A stretch of DNA of 64,000 nt from positions 642,762 through 706,761 of the forward strand of contig NC_018253.1 in assembly GCF_000227135.1 (NCBI RefSeq). The letters are read 5' to 3'. The notes beneath the pieces were generated by a model. It was not told where the DNA came from, made no database searches, and saw nothing but the letters and a program-made list of their open reading frames with translations. Below, one piece after another: positions 55,313-63,397 of this stretch. Source of the stretch: Leishmania donovani (taxonomy: Eukaryota > Euglenozoa > Kinetoplastea > Trypanosomatida > Trypanosomatidae). Position numbers and translations under genes: made by a program. The stretch's first letter is position 1. Each line of letters starts with the position of its first letter.

Positions 55313-56249
55313 ACGCGTGATGCTGCATGGCTTCTACTCTCGGGTGCGGGGAGGGAGAGGGCGCTATCGTGACGCTCAGGGCCACTTCTTAGCATGAGCG
55401 GTGCGCGCATGGCAGCAAAGGCTCCGGCGCGAGGTGCGCTACTGTGATTCCGTTGATTCGGGTGTTACTCTTTCGGGCTCGGTGACGAGGGCTGCTCTTG
55501 TTTGCTGTTGTGCTTGTGTGTGCTCTCTCCTTCCTCTTCATATGTGCTGGACGCGGCGGCATCTCGTGGTCTCTGGCTTCTCCTCCGCCCCCATCCTCAT
55601 CCTCATCCTCTGGGTTTGCGTGCTCGCCGCTGTCGTCACGTGCGGTCTTCTGTGGATCGCATTTTCTTTTTTCGTGTTGCGTGCTTTGCCCTTCTTTTCC
55701 GTCTTCGATTGTGTGCGCGTCTGTGTGGCGCTCCTGAACATATGCGTGGAGGTGAGGAGGAGAGTGAAAGAGACAGGGAAGGCGGATGCGCCCGGCACGC
55801 TGCCACTGTTGGACCGCATCCTGGATGCGCGGTTGTTTTGTCTACGTGCATCCCGAACACACTGCACGACGCAGCTGCCACATCCGTCTGGCCCTTTCCT
55901 ACACACTGCTCTGTGGTGTGATCTCTCCTATGTACGGCGGAGGTCGGACGCGACGTCCAATGTCTGCTCTCGCTGTTGTACAAGCATCTGCGTGACGGGT
56001 CTGGTTTGTCGCGACGCGTTAGTCTGTGCGTGGGCGGCGAGTGCGGCCTATTCACTGGCTCTTCCACTGCTACTATCACCCTGCTCTAACGGTAAGCATC
56101 GCCCTCTCTCCTCGCTCTCCCTTCCTTTCTGTTGTTCTCCGTGGGCCGGTTTGCGACGTGGGAATGCGCACGGAGCGTCGATGAGTTTCAGGTGCGTGTG
56201 CATGTAGGCCGCTCAGCGCTGATCTTCATCGTGCATTGTTGCCGCCACC
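55313..56249. other. 0.9-kb spacer
   Basis: No supported gene. A 268-codon open frame from 55401 begins with GTG, not ATG, and encodes a Cys/Leu-rich string typical of spacer DNA. A C/T tract near 56102-56145 followed by AG at 56174-56175 may be the acceptor for the next gene. Confidence 0.6.
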
Positions 56250-58454
56250 ATGTACAAGAAGGCGCTGAACGCGTTCTTCCTGAAGGTGCACCCCGACTTC
56301 TTCCACCACAACGTGCAGCAGCAAACTGTGAACCAAAACTCCGTGGCTCAGCTCAATGAGCTACTAGCGTGGGCGAGAGAGTTCAAGCAAGGGACGCTGC
56401 GCGCACCACCAGCCACCTCCATCTCTTTTAGCTTCTATCGCCGCATCGACGAGAGAGAGGGTGGCGGCGCCGATGCCGTCACCGCGCAGCGGTCGGCGCG
56501 CGCAAGCGACGCTGGGAGCAGCGGTGGCGAAGGGGAGAACAGCGACGGCCGGCCGAAGGAGTCTGTCTTCGCCAAGCGAGCCTATCGGGCGGCAGACTGG
56601 GCGGCGGACGGCAGCGGCTTTGACGGCTCTGGCGCTGGCGGCGGCACGCCATTGCACCGCGACTCTCAAACTGTTCTCATCCACTCTACGTTCGAGCTTC
56701 CGCAGGGCTTTGTCGCGAGCGAGTCGAACCGTGGCCTGGTGGAGCGTTCCGTGAACAAGTTCTTGCGCGACTTGCTGCGTCGCGCCGAGTGCATCGACTC
56801 GGTCACAGAGTCCATGTCTGTCGCTGAGGACGCGGCAGCGGCGCGACGGGAGGCAAAGCCGTTGCGTCGTCGTCGAGCAGACCCCCGGGAGAAGGCCAAG
56901 AGCGGTGGCAAGACCCTGCTGGACGAGGCGAGCGAGGTGATGACGATGCAGTGGACGCTGACAAGCGTGCCCACGCTCGAGGAGCTGATGGACGCCGATC
57001 AGGTGCTTTTCGCCAAGACCTTGTCCCCCTTGCAGTGCTCCGCAGCGCTGCACACCCTGCGCGCTTCTCTTGGCGAGCTGCACTACGATCAGTGGAGCTC
57101 GATGCCGCTGATTATCGACGACCACTTCGCCATCGGTGCAGACATCACGGGGGGCCTGACGGTTCCATGGGACTTTACCGCGCTGCAGTTTGTCGGCTTC
57201 CTTCACCAGAATGCCGCCGCCATTGCGCAGTGTCGCACCTTAGCGGCGGCGTTCGCGACGGAGGTGGAGCAGCTTATCGCGGAACTGTGCACTGCACTGG
57301 AGTTGGATGACGTGCTCATTTCGTGCTCGCACAAGGAGGCGATGAATGTGCTGCGGCTGCTGCATCGCAATAAGGAGCTGCTGCACGGGTACGGACTTAC
57401 AAACCTGACGCTCGAGATTGGCATGCGTCACGCCACGCGCGCCAACGGTGTCGTTATCGTCGACGTGTCCATGCGGACAACGGAAGAGCTCCGCGAATGG
57501 CTGCAGGCGCTTCACGGCAAGCTTGACCTGCAGCGCAAGCTTTACAGCGTGTCGAAGCAGATGCTGGAGACAACGATGTGGCACCTGAAGGAGTTCCGCG
57601 GCATGGTCGAGCCAGGCGGCGTGGACGCTTTCGTGCACAACGACTGCACGTACGCGCAGCGGTTGGCGTGGGCAAAAGAGCTTTTCCGCATCGGCCCTGC
57701 GCTGGCGCACTGGGACTGGCAGGAGTTCACGTTTCTGCTGAGCCCCGAGCTTGATGTGGACTGGAGTCGGCGCCAGCTGAGGCTGCCGCACAACTTTGAC
57801 GGCGACGCCCTCGTCCGCTACGTCGAGGATGTGCAGCGGAGCGCTAAGGAGAAAGAGAAGGAAGCGCTTCTGCGCGCGAGTGCGGTGCGCCGGCTGTCAG
57901 ACGAGGAGCTCCGCGCACAGACGCACGCCGTCGACTTGCAGCTGAACGACGGCACTAACGAGCCTGAAAGCAAAGAGCAGGCGCGGCGGCAGCTCCTCGA
58001 AGACCCACTCGTGCCTGGGATGCAGCCGGTGTCGGAGGCGATGCGTCATCTCTACCGGCAGTCGTCACCGCACATGGACGAGTACATGACCTCCAGCGAG
58101 GATAGAGTGGACCCTCTTAGCGTCGAGCGTCCGCTTTCGCACGCCGTCACATTCAACAGCGATACAGAGGCGGAGGAGCAGCTCAAGTGGGAGGGTTTCT
58201 ACCAGGAGCCCTACGTGGACCAGATGCCGACCGGCGACCTCGACGACATGGCGCACACGTACCGGCTCACGAACCGTTGGCATCGCGAGGCGGCGGCGAA
58301 GAAGCTGCTGGAGGAGCTGCAGTCCACTTACGGCAAGAAGAGTCGCCGGTTCGACTACCAGAAGATGGGTGATGTGCTGGAGATCAACAATGCCCGCGTG
58401 CAGCCGAAGGGGTTCCCGGTAGTGGCGCGGGGTATGAAGCCGAGCGAGGGGTAG
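56250..58454 (+). CDS. TCAIM-like protein (DUF4460/DUF4461), probably mitochondrial
   Basis: 734 residues from ATG 56250 (context GCCGCCACCATG). The N-terminus, MYKKALNAFFLKVHPDFFHH with the following NQNSVAQLNELL, matches the J-domain-like DUF4460 of vertebrate TCAIM ('...F.VHPDFF...reVNe.SL..L'), and HPD lies at residues 14-16. A Gly/Ser/Asp-rich insertion follows (about 70-130). Residues about 150-540 correspond to the DUF4461 region: it includes WSSMPLIIDDHFAIGADITG, VPWDFTALQFVGFLHQN and TEELREWLQALHGKL, then helices ending RLPHNFDGDALVRYVEDVQ. The remaining about 190 residues are charged and not recognised. TCAIM is a mitochondrial protein of poorly understood, J-protein-like role. The start is tight: residue 9 is already inside the conserved block, so any targeting signal must be internal or very short. 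Confidence 0.75.
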   Translation: MYKKALNAFFLKVHPDFFHHNVQQQTVNQNSVAQLNELLAWAREFKQGTLRAPPATSISFSFYRRIDEREGGGADAVTAQRSARASDAGSSGGEGENSDGRPKESVFAKRAYRAADWAADGSGFDGSGAGGGTPLHRDSQTVLIHSTFELPQGFVASESNRGLVERSVNKFLRDLLRRAECIDSVTESMSVAEDAAAARREAKPLRRRRADPREKAKSGGKTLLDEASEVMTMQWTLTSVPTLEELMDADQVLFAKTLSPLQCSAALHTLRASLGELHYDQWSSMPLIIDDHFAIGADITGGLTVPWDFTALQFVGFLHQNAAAIAQCRTLAAAFATEVEQLIAELCTALELDDVLISCSHKEAMNVLRLLHRNKELLHGYGLTNLTLEIGMRHATRANGVVIVDVSMRTTEELREWLQALHGKLDLQRKLYSVSKQMLETTMWHLKEFRGMVEPGGVDAFVHNDCTYAQRLAWAKELFRIGPALAHWDWQEFTFLLSPELDVDWSRRQLRLPHNFDGDALVRYVEDVQRSAKEKEKEALLRASAVRRLSDEELRAQTHAVDLQLNDGTNEPESKEQARRQLLEDPLVPGMQPVSEAMRHLYRQSSPHMDEYMTSSEDRVDPLSVERPLSHAVTFNSDTEAEEQLKWEGFYQEPYVDQMPTGDLDDMAHTYRLTNRWHREAAAKKLLEELQSTYGKKSRRFDYQKMGDVLEINNARVQPKGFPVVARGMKPSEG

Positions 58455-59278
58455 CGAGAACAAGCCGACGCAAGCCGTGATTGAGGGAGTGAGACAATGT
58501 AGTCCCCCCCACCCACGTCTTTCCTCGTCTCGGTGGCTTCACCGAGGGGGCTCCCAAGCTCACCGTGCTGCTGCTCAGCTGTGCAACGCACACCTTCAGG
58601 CTTTTCTTCTGCTCCACCTTCACGCGAGTTTTATTCGCTTCTTCAATGAGTGCTTCTCCCTCCTTCTCTCGTATGACGGATCAGCGCGATGCGCCCTTTG
58701 CTGCTCTGTTTGTTTGTGCTTGTGTGCGCCTCTAAAACGTAAGTGTGCTCCTTCTCGCATTCACGTAACAACATACAGGCGTGGGCACATCCATGGAGAC
58801 AGGCGTGTCTTGTTCCATCTTCCCTCATAAATCTTGCGACTCTGCCTCTACGACTTCATCATCTCACATCCGTAGCCGTTGCTTGTCCCCCCTCTTCCTC
58901 GTCTGTCAAAGGAGCGATGCAGTGCGGAGTTTAACGACGCTGCAGAAGAAGAGAAGATGGCGGCACCGCTCCGCGTCGATGGCGTCCCGCGCAAGAGAAG
59001 GCGATGCGCGCGTGTGCGTGTGTGTGCATGATGCTCATGCGCAGAGGTGTATGCCGTGCCACCTTGCCTCTTTCCCTATCCCTTAGACTCGGTCCTCACC
59101 CCTCTTCCCCCTTTCTCCCGCTTCTGCGTCACTCCTGCGTGCCTGCTGCGTATTTCTCTCTGGATGTCTTATGGTGATAATTTTGTATGAGCTCCCTCCA
59201 TCCCTCTTCCATCCGCCGTAGAGCGCTGTGTGCGTGTGTGATGGGGTGGTGATGGTGGTAAGCGGGCACGTGCGCCAT

Positions 59279-59280
<2 letters not shown>

Positions 59281-59329
<49 letters not shown>

Positions 59330-59448
59330 TGGCGTCGTCTTCGTCCGTGNNNNNNNNNNNNNNNNNNNNNNNNNNNNNNNNNNNNNNNNNNNNNNNNNNN
59401 NNNNNNNNNNNNNNNNNNNNNNNNNNNNNNNNNNNNNNNNNNNNNNNN

Positions 59449-59478
<30 letters not shown>
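59281..59478. repeat. (CA)n microsatellite interrupted by a gap
   Basis: About 48 bases of CA repeat at 59281-59327, a short unique piece (to 59349), 99 Ns (59350-59448), then about 30 bases of AC repeat. True length unknown. Confidence 0.95.
59350..59448. other. Assembly gap (99 N) in the CA microsatellite
   Basis: Placeholder-sized gap flanked on the right directly by AC repeat, so probably an unresolved repeat. Confidence 0.99.
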
Positions 59479-59480
<2 letters not shown>

Positions 59481-60009
59481 TGGCGTGCTTGCCTGTGCGA
59501 ACGTGAATATGGGGAGGCTCGTCGCAAGTGCGCGATAATAGCGTACGCTGCAGTCAACCACAGCAGAGGTAATACGCCGCAGCCCATGCTTCCTCCTCTC
59601 ATTGCCCATGAGATCACCGCTCGCGCAACCGCTTCGACAGGAGAGGGTGGGGGAGGGTAGGGCGGCGCGTGTGTGTGCGTGATCGAACACCCCTTTCTTT
59701 CCTTCTCTCTTTCTTCGTTGGCCGCCTTTAGCTTCCGAGGTGGGGCATCAGTCAAACAAGAATGGCTGCTTCTGTGGGTGCAAAGAGCGGCGAGACGAGA
59801 GAAGTAGGGGTGCGAGGGACGTAGAGGACGTGCTCCGCCGCCGTGTTGTAGCTCTTACTCGTTGAGTGCAAAGGGAGCACGAGCAAGCTGAGGCGCTTCG
59901 GCGGTGTGAGACTGCGATCTGGGTGCAGAGCAATTCGCTACGATGGGCCGAGCATGTTTCTGCTCCCCCGTCTTCCCTAGTCGTCCGTGACGAGGAGGGG
60001 CGGATACGC

Positions 60010-60431
60010 ATCTCGCAGTGCGTGACATCACAGGGTCCAAGTGCCCCCACACTCTGCGTCGGGGGAGGCCAGGTAGCTCCCCCTCCCCCGTCACCCCTCC
60101 CTCCATCCCTGCCCATGCCGAACCACTTCTGGTGGTGGCAGGGCCAGGTGGCTACGACGTTGGGGTGGGGAAGACAGAGCGATGCACCGCCACTGATGTC
60201 GGCGGTGAGGCCGTGGATGGCACCGCGTTGGAGCCACCTGCGAAGCGAATGGCGTGCGTGTGGTGTCTGGGTGAGAGGCCGTGCTCTCAGATGGCTGGGC
60301 CGGCGCATGGCTGCAGCGCGTNNNNNNNNNNNTGCTCGGCACCGTGCGATGGGTGCCGGTGGGGCAGGTCTGCAGGGGGTAGAGCGCCGTTTGGGTTCAT
60401 GCTGTATGACAGAGAGCGGCTACGTGGAAGA
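60010..60431 (+). repeat. Dispersed repeat copy 4 (SIDER-like)
   Basis: Exactly 422 bp including an 11-base N run (60322-60332), equal to the core length of copies 1 and 3, so the 11 Ns stand for exactly the 11 bases present there. It shares GGGGAAGACAG and CCGGCGCATGG with copy 2. It lacks the 57-bp right-hand extension. It lies 110 bp upstream of the snoRNA array. Confidence 0.85.
60322..60332. other. 11-base undetermined run in repeat copy 4
   Basis: Length matches the corresponding bases in copies 1 and 3, so this is masked or low-quality sequence and not a sizing gap. Confidence 0.95.
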
Positions 60432-60570
60432 GAATCTTCGATACTCTTCCGCTGTAGTGCCACGACCACCATCACGGCACGTACGACTGCTCTCTATCTT
60501 TCGCTGTGCGTCGTCGACAAGAATAGGCAGGAATGGGAGTAGAGCGGGAAGGCCACACTGCAGGGGCTCG

Positions 60571-60675
60571 GTGAATGATGGACTGACCTGTGGAATCTAC
60601 TGCGTTCTTTCTGAGCGTTGCGGCGATGTGAGCTTCATTGAGTTGCAATCTTCAACGAAATCTATGTCTGACGGC
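60571..60675 (+). ncRNA. Box C/D snoRNA with 5.8S rRNA complementarity, unit 1
   Basis: Box C ATGATGG (60575-60581; one mismatch to RTGATGA), D' CTGA (60611-60614), C'-like GATGTGA (60625-60631), D CTGA (60668-60671). The 13 bases directly before D' (60598-60610, TACTGCGTTCTTT) pair with the 5.8S segment GAAGAACGCAGTA as I recall the Leishmania sequence (12 Watson-Crick plus one G-U); the 10-11 base core is conserved across eukaryotes. By the D+5 rule the target is the A after GAAG, which corresponds to the 2'-O-methylated A47 known in plant 5.8S rRNA. A second stretch (60649-60661) is complementary to ATTTCGTTGAAGA of kinetoplastid 5.8S but sits 6 bases from box D. Ends are estimated from box positions. 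Confidence 0.82.
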
Positions 60676-60840
60676 CCAGGGCGCCTTGTGCAGCGGTTGG
60701 CTCGGTGGCTGGCCTTGTCTCTCTCTCTCTGTGCTTGTGTTTGTCTGCGCCGTGCATGCGTGTGCGCCTGTCCAACTCCCGTCTTTTCACGCTGCAGGCT
60801 GTGGGAGGCGGTGGTGCGGTCGGCAGGCCAGCATGAAGAA

Positions 60841-60960
60841 GCGCATGCGAGCGAGTGACCGGAGTCACCCGTGGCGAAGCAGCTCGTGTTACCGCTCGAA
60901 TGGATGCGCTGTGCATCTGCTCCCGTATTCGAGGTCTTGTGTGTCAAAGGGTTGCAAGAC
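60841..60960 (+). other. Hairpin-rich segment of the 542-bp unit, possible second small RNA
   Basis: Three inverted repeats: GCGCAT (60841-60846) with ATGCGC (60904-60909); CTCGAAT (60895-60901) with ATTCGAG (60927-60933); GTCTTG (60934-60939) with CAAGAC (60955-60960). The first two compete. Trypanosomatid snoRNA clusters usually mix C/D and single-hairpin H/ACA RNAs, but I found no convincing pseudouridylation pocket with an AGA box at the right distance. The same segment recurs in the other units. Confidence 0.3.
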
Positions 60961-61112
60961 GACGAGCGAGCTGTGCAGGTGTGCTTGCTTGTATGAGGGG
61001 TTCGGGGGGGGAGCATGAGGCTGCAGGCACTGTGCGGCCTTCCAGCATCCGCCACCCGCGTCAACGCCACTGTCGTCATGTGCGAGCGGGAAGGCCACAC
61101 TGCAGGGGCTCG

Positions 61113-61217
61113 GTGAATGATGGACTGACCTGTGGAATCTACTGCGTTCTTTCTGAGCGTTGCGGCGATGTGAGCTTCATTGAGTTGCAATCTTCAACGA
61201 AATCTATGTCTGACGGC
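61113..61217 (+). ncRNA. Box C/D snoRNA, unit 2
   Basis: Same boxes and guides as unit 1, offset by 542: C 61117-61123, D' 61153-61156, D 61210-61213. No differences seen. Confidence 0.82.
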
Positions 61218-61339
61218 CCAGGGCGCCTTGTGCAGCGGTTGGCTCGGTGGCTGGCCTTGTCTCTCTCTCTCTGTGCTTGTGTTTGTCTGCGCCGTGCATG
61301 CGTGTGCGCCTGTCCAACTCCCGTCTTTTCACGCTGCAG

Positions 61340-61438
61340 NNNNNNNNNNNNNNNNNNNNNNNNNNNNNNNNNNNNNNNNNNNNNNNNNNNNNNNNNNNNN
61401 NNNNNNNNNNNNNNNNNNNNNNNNNNNNNNNNNNNNNN
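61340..61438. other. Assembly gap (99 N) within the snoRNA array
   Basis: The 70 bases before the gap (61270-61339) are repeated identically after it (61439-61508). Either the two contigs overlap and nothing is missing, or one or more units (542n minus 70 bases) are absent. Confidence 0.97.
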
Positions 61439-61823
61439 TCTGTGCTTGTGTTTGTCTGCGCCGTGCATGCGTGTGCGCCTGTCCAACTCCCGTCTTTTCA
61501 CGCTGCAGGCTGTGGGAGGCGGTGGTGCGGTCGGCAGGCCAGCATGAAGAAGCGCATGCGAGCGAGTGACCGGAGTCACCCGTGGCGAAGCAGCTCGTGT
61601 TACCGCTCGAATGGATGCGCTGTGCATCTGCTCCCGTATTCGAGGTCTTGTGTGTCAAAGGGTTGCAAGACGACGAGCGAGCTGTGCAGGTGTGCTTGCT
61701 TGTATGAGGGGTTCGGGGGGGGAGCATGAGGCTGCAGGCACTGTGCGGCCTTCCAGCATCCGCCACCCGCGTCAACGCCACTGTCGTCATGTGCGAGCGG
61801 GAAGGCCACACTGCAGGGGCTCG

Positions 61824-61928
61824 GTGAATGATGGACTGACCTGTGGAATCTACTGCGTTCTTTCTGAGCGTTGCGGCGATGTGAGCTTCATTGAGTTGCA
61901 ATCTTCAACGAAATCTATGTCTGACGGC
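61824..61928 (+). ncRNA. Box C/D snoRNA in the unit starting at 61796
   Basis: C 61828-61834, D' 61864-61867, D 61921-61924; same guides as unit 1. Confidence 0.82.
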
Positions 61929-62307
61929 CCAGGGCGCCTTGTGCAGCGGTTGGCTCGGTGGCTGGCCTTGTCTCTCTCTCTCTGTGCTTGTGTTTGTCTG
62001 CGCCGTGCATGCGTGTGCGCCTGTCCAACTCCCGTCTTTTCACGCTGCAGGCTGTGGGAGGCGGTGGTGCGGTCGGCAGGCCAGCATGAAGAAGCGCATG
62101 CGAGCGAGTGACCGGAGTCACCCGTGGCGAAGCAGCTCGTGTTACCGCTCGAATGGATGCGCTGTGCATCTGCTCCCGTATTCGAGGTCTTGTGTGTCAA
62201 AGGGTTGCAAGACGACGAGCGAGCTGTGCAGGTGTGCTTGCTTGTATGAGGGGTTCGGGGGGGGAGCATGAGGCTGCAGGCACTGTGCGGCCTTCCAGCA
62301 TCCGCCA

Positions 62308-62406
62308 NNNNNNNNNNNNNNNNNNNNNNNNNNNNNNNNNNNNNNNNNNNNNNNNNNNNNNNNNNNNNNNNNNNNNNNNNNNNNNNNNNNNNNNNNNNNN
62401 NNNNNN
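62308..62406. other. Assembly gap (99 N) at a unit boundary of the snoRNA array
   Basis: Left flank stops at unit offset 512 and right flank resumes at offset 84, so 113 bases (or 113 plus whole units) should lie here. The missing part includes box C and D' of the next snoRNA. Confidence 0.97.
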
Positions 62407-62456
62407 ATGTGAGCTTCATTGAGTTGCAATCTTCAACGAAATCTATGTCTGACGGC
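62407..62456 (+). ncRNA. Box C/D snoRNA, partial (3' half), last unit
   Basis: Begins inside the C' box, just after the gap; D CTGA at 62449-62452. The second 5.8S-complementary stretch is present. The 5' half is in the gap. Confidence 0.75.
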
Positions 62457-63397
62457 CCAGGGCGCCTTGTGCAGCGGTTGGCTCGGTGGCTGGCCTTGTC
62501 TCTCTCTCTGTGTACGTAGGTTAGTTGCGCGCACCGTTCCATATGGCCGTAACGTGCTCCTTTACCTTCCATTTTTGTAGGCATCAGTGGGAGGAGGGCG
62601 CACGCCGCTTTCGTCTTTCTCTCTCTCAACCGCGTCAGAGGGACATCAGGGATAGCGAAAGAAGGAACCGCTCAGGGACTCCGATGCTTCCTTGTGCAAG
62701 CAGACACGCCTGCACACTCTTCACACCCTTCACACACAAAGACACACGCACACGCATATGCACACGTCACGCATGTGCGATGCTGCGAGCCGCATGCGGA
62801 TGAAGCCTGCCTACCCGCTGCCTATGCACTTTTCCTGCTTCGCTCTGCGCTTTGCGATTTTCACCTCGCCGCCCTCCCCTCCCCCCTCCCCTTCTCTCAC
62901 GCCACCTCGGCTGCTTTCTATTGTTTCGCCTCTCATCGATGCAGCTTCCATGTGCGTCTGTCTCTTCCTTTGCCGTTGCGTGTCTGCGCAGACGTCCTTT
63001 TCCCACCAAAACGAACATATAAGAAGCCTGCCGCAGCTGTCGTGGCCATCCTTGACGTTGCACTCGGCACCACTCGACCTCTGCCAATCGCGTGCATAAT
63101 CCTGGCATCGCACTCGTCACGCGCTCTTCGCCGACACCGCCCCTCTTTTTTGATCTCAGGAACGCAGGACGACAAAATTCGGGTACATCCTCTGCTCTAC
63201 CGCTGCTCCTCTTACCATCCAGAGCGAAACACATCAACAGTAGCCTCCACCTACTTTCCTACCTCTTCCGTTTCGCAAGCGCAGCACCGCACACACTGTC
63301 GTTTCCGCTGCGCAGTAGACAACGACGGTGAGGCAAGAGGGACGGCCGAACACACACACACACACACACACCAGAGCACACCAGAGCACATCAGAAC

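Larger units (their letters stand above)
60543..62512 (+). repeat. Tandem array of 542-bp units carrying a box C/D snoRNA
   Basis: Unit starts (GCGGGAAGG region) fall at 60543, 61085 and 61796, with partial units beside the gaps at 61340-61438 and 62308-62406 and a last truncated unit ending near 62512. The first two starts are 542 bp apart. Units look identical where they can be compared. Each contains a snoRNA in its first 135 bp, a C/T tract near offset 178-190, and a hairpin-rich second half. At least three full units plus a partial one are present; the number is uncertain because of the gaps. Repeated snoRNA clusters read within polycistrons are the normal trypanosomatid arrangement. Confidence 0.9.
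58455..63397. other. 4.9-kb gene-free stretch holding a microsatellite, repeat copy 4 and the snoRNA array
   Basis: No protein gene supported. From left to right: C/T-rich spacer; a CA microsatellite with a gap (59281-59478); repeat copy 4 (60010-60431); tandem 542-bp units with box C/D snoRNAs (60543-62512); then a C/T-rich leader region for the TRAPPC2L-like gene with a short CA run at about 63352-63371. Confidence 0.7.

Noticed and set aside
55401..56207. 268-codon open frame in the spacer before the TCAIM-like gene
   Set aside because: Begins with GTG, encodes a Cys/Leu/Ser-rich string with no family resemblance, and lies in C/T- and GT-rich spacer DNA.
60543..62512. Protein-coding interpretation of the open frames in the 542-bp array
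   Set aside because: Frames are short, differ between strands, and are explained by repetition; the snoRNA boxes and 5.8S complementarity explain the conserved part better.
60543..62512. CRISPR-like array
   Set aside because: Units are 542 bp without short repeat/spacer structure, and the genome is eukaryotic.
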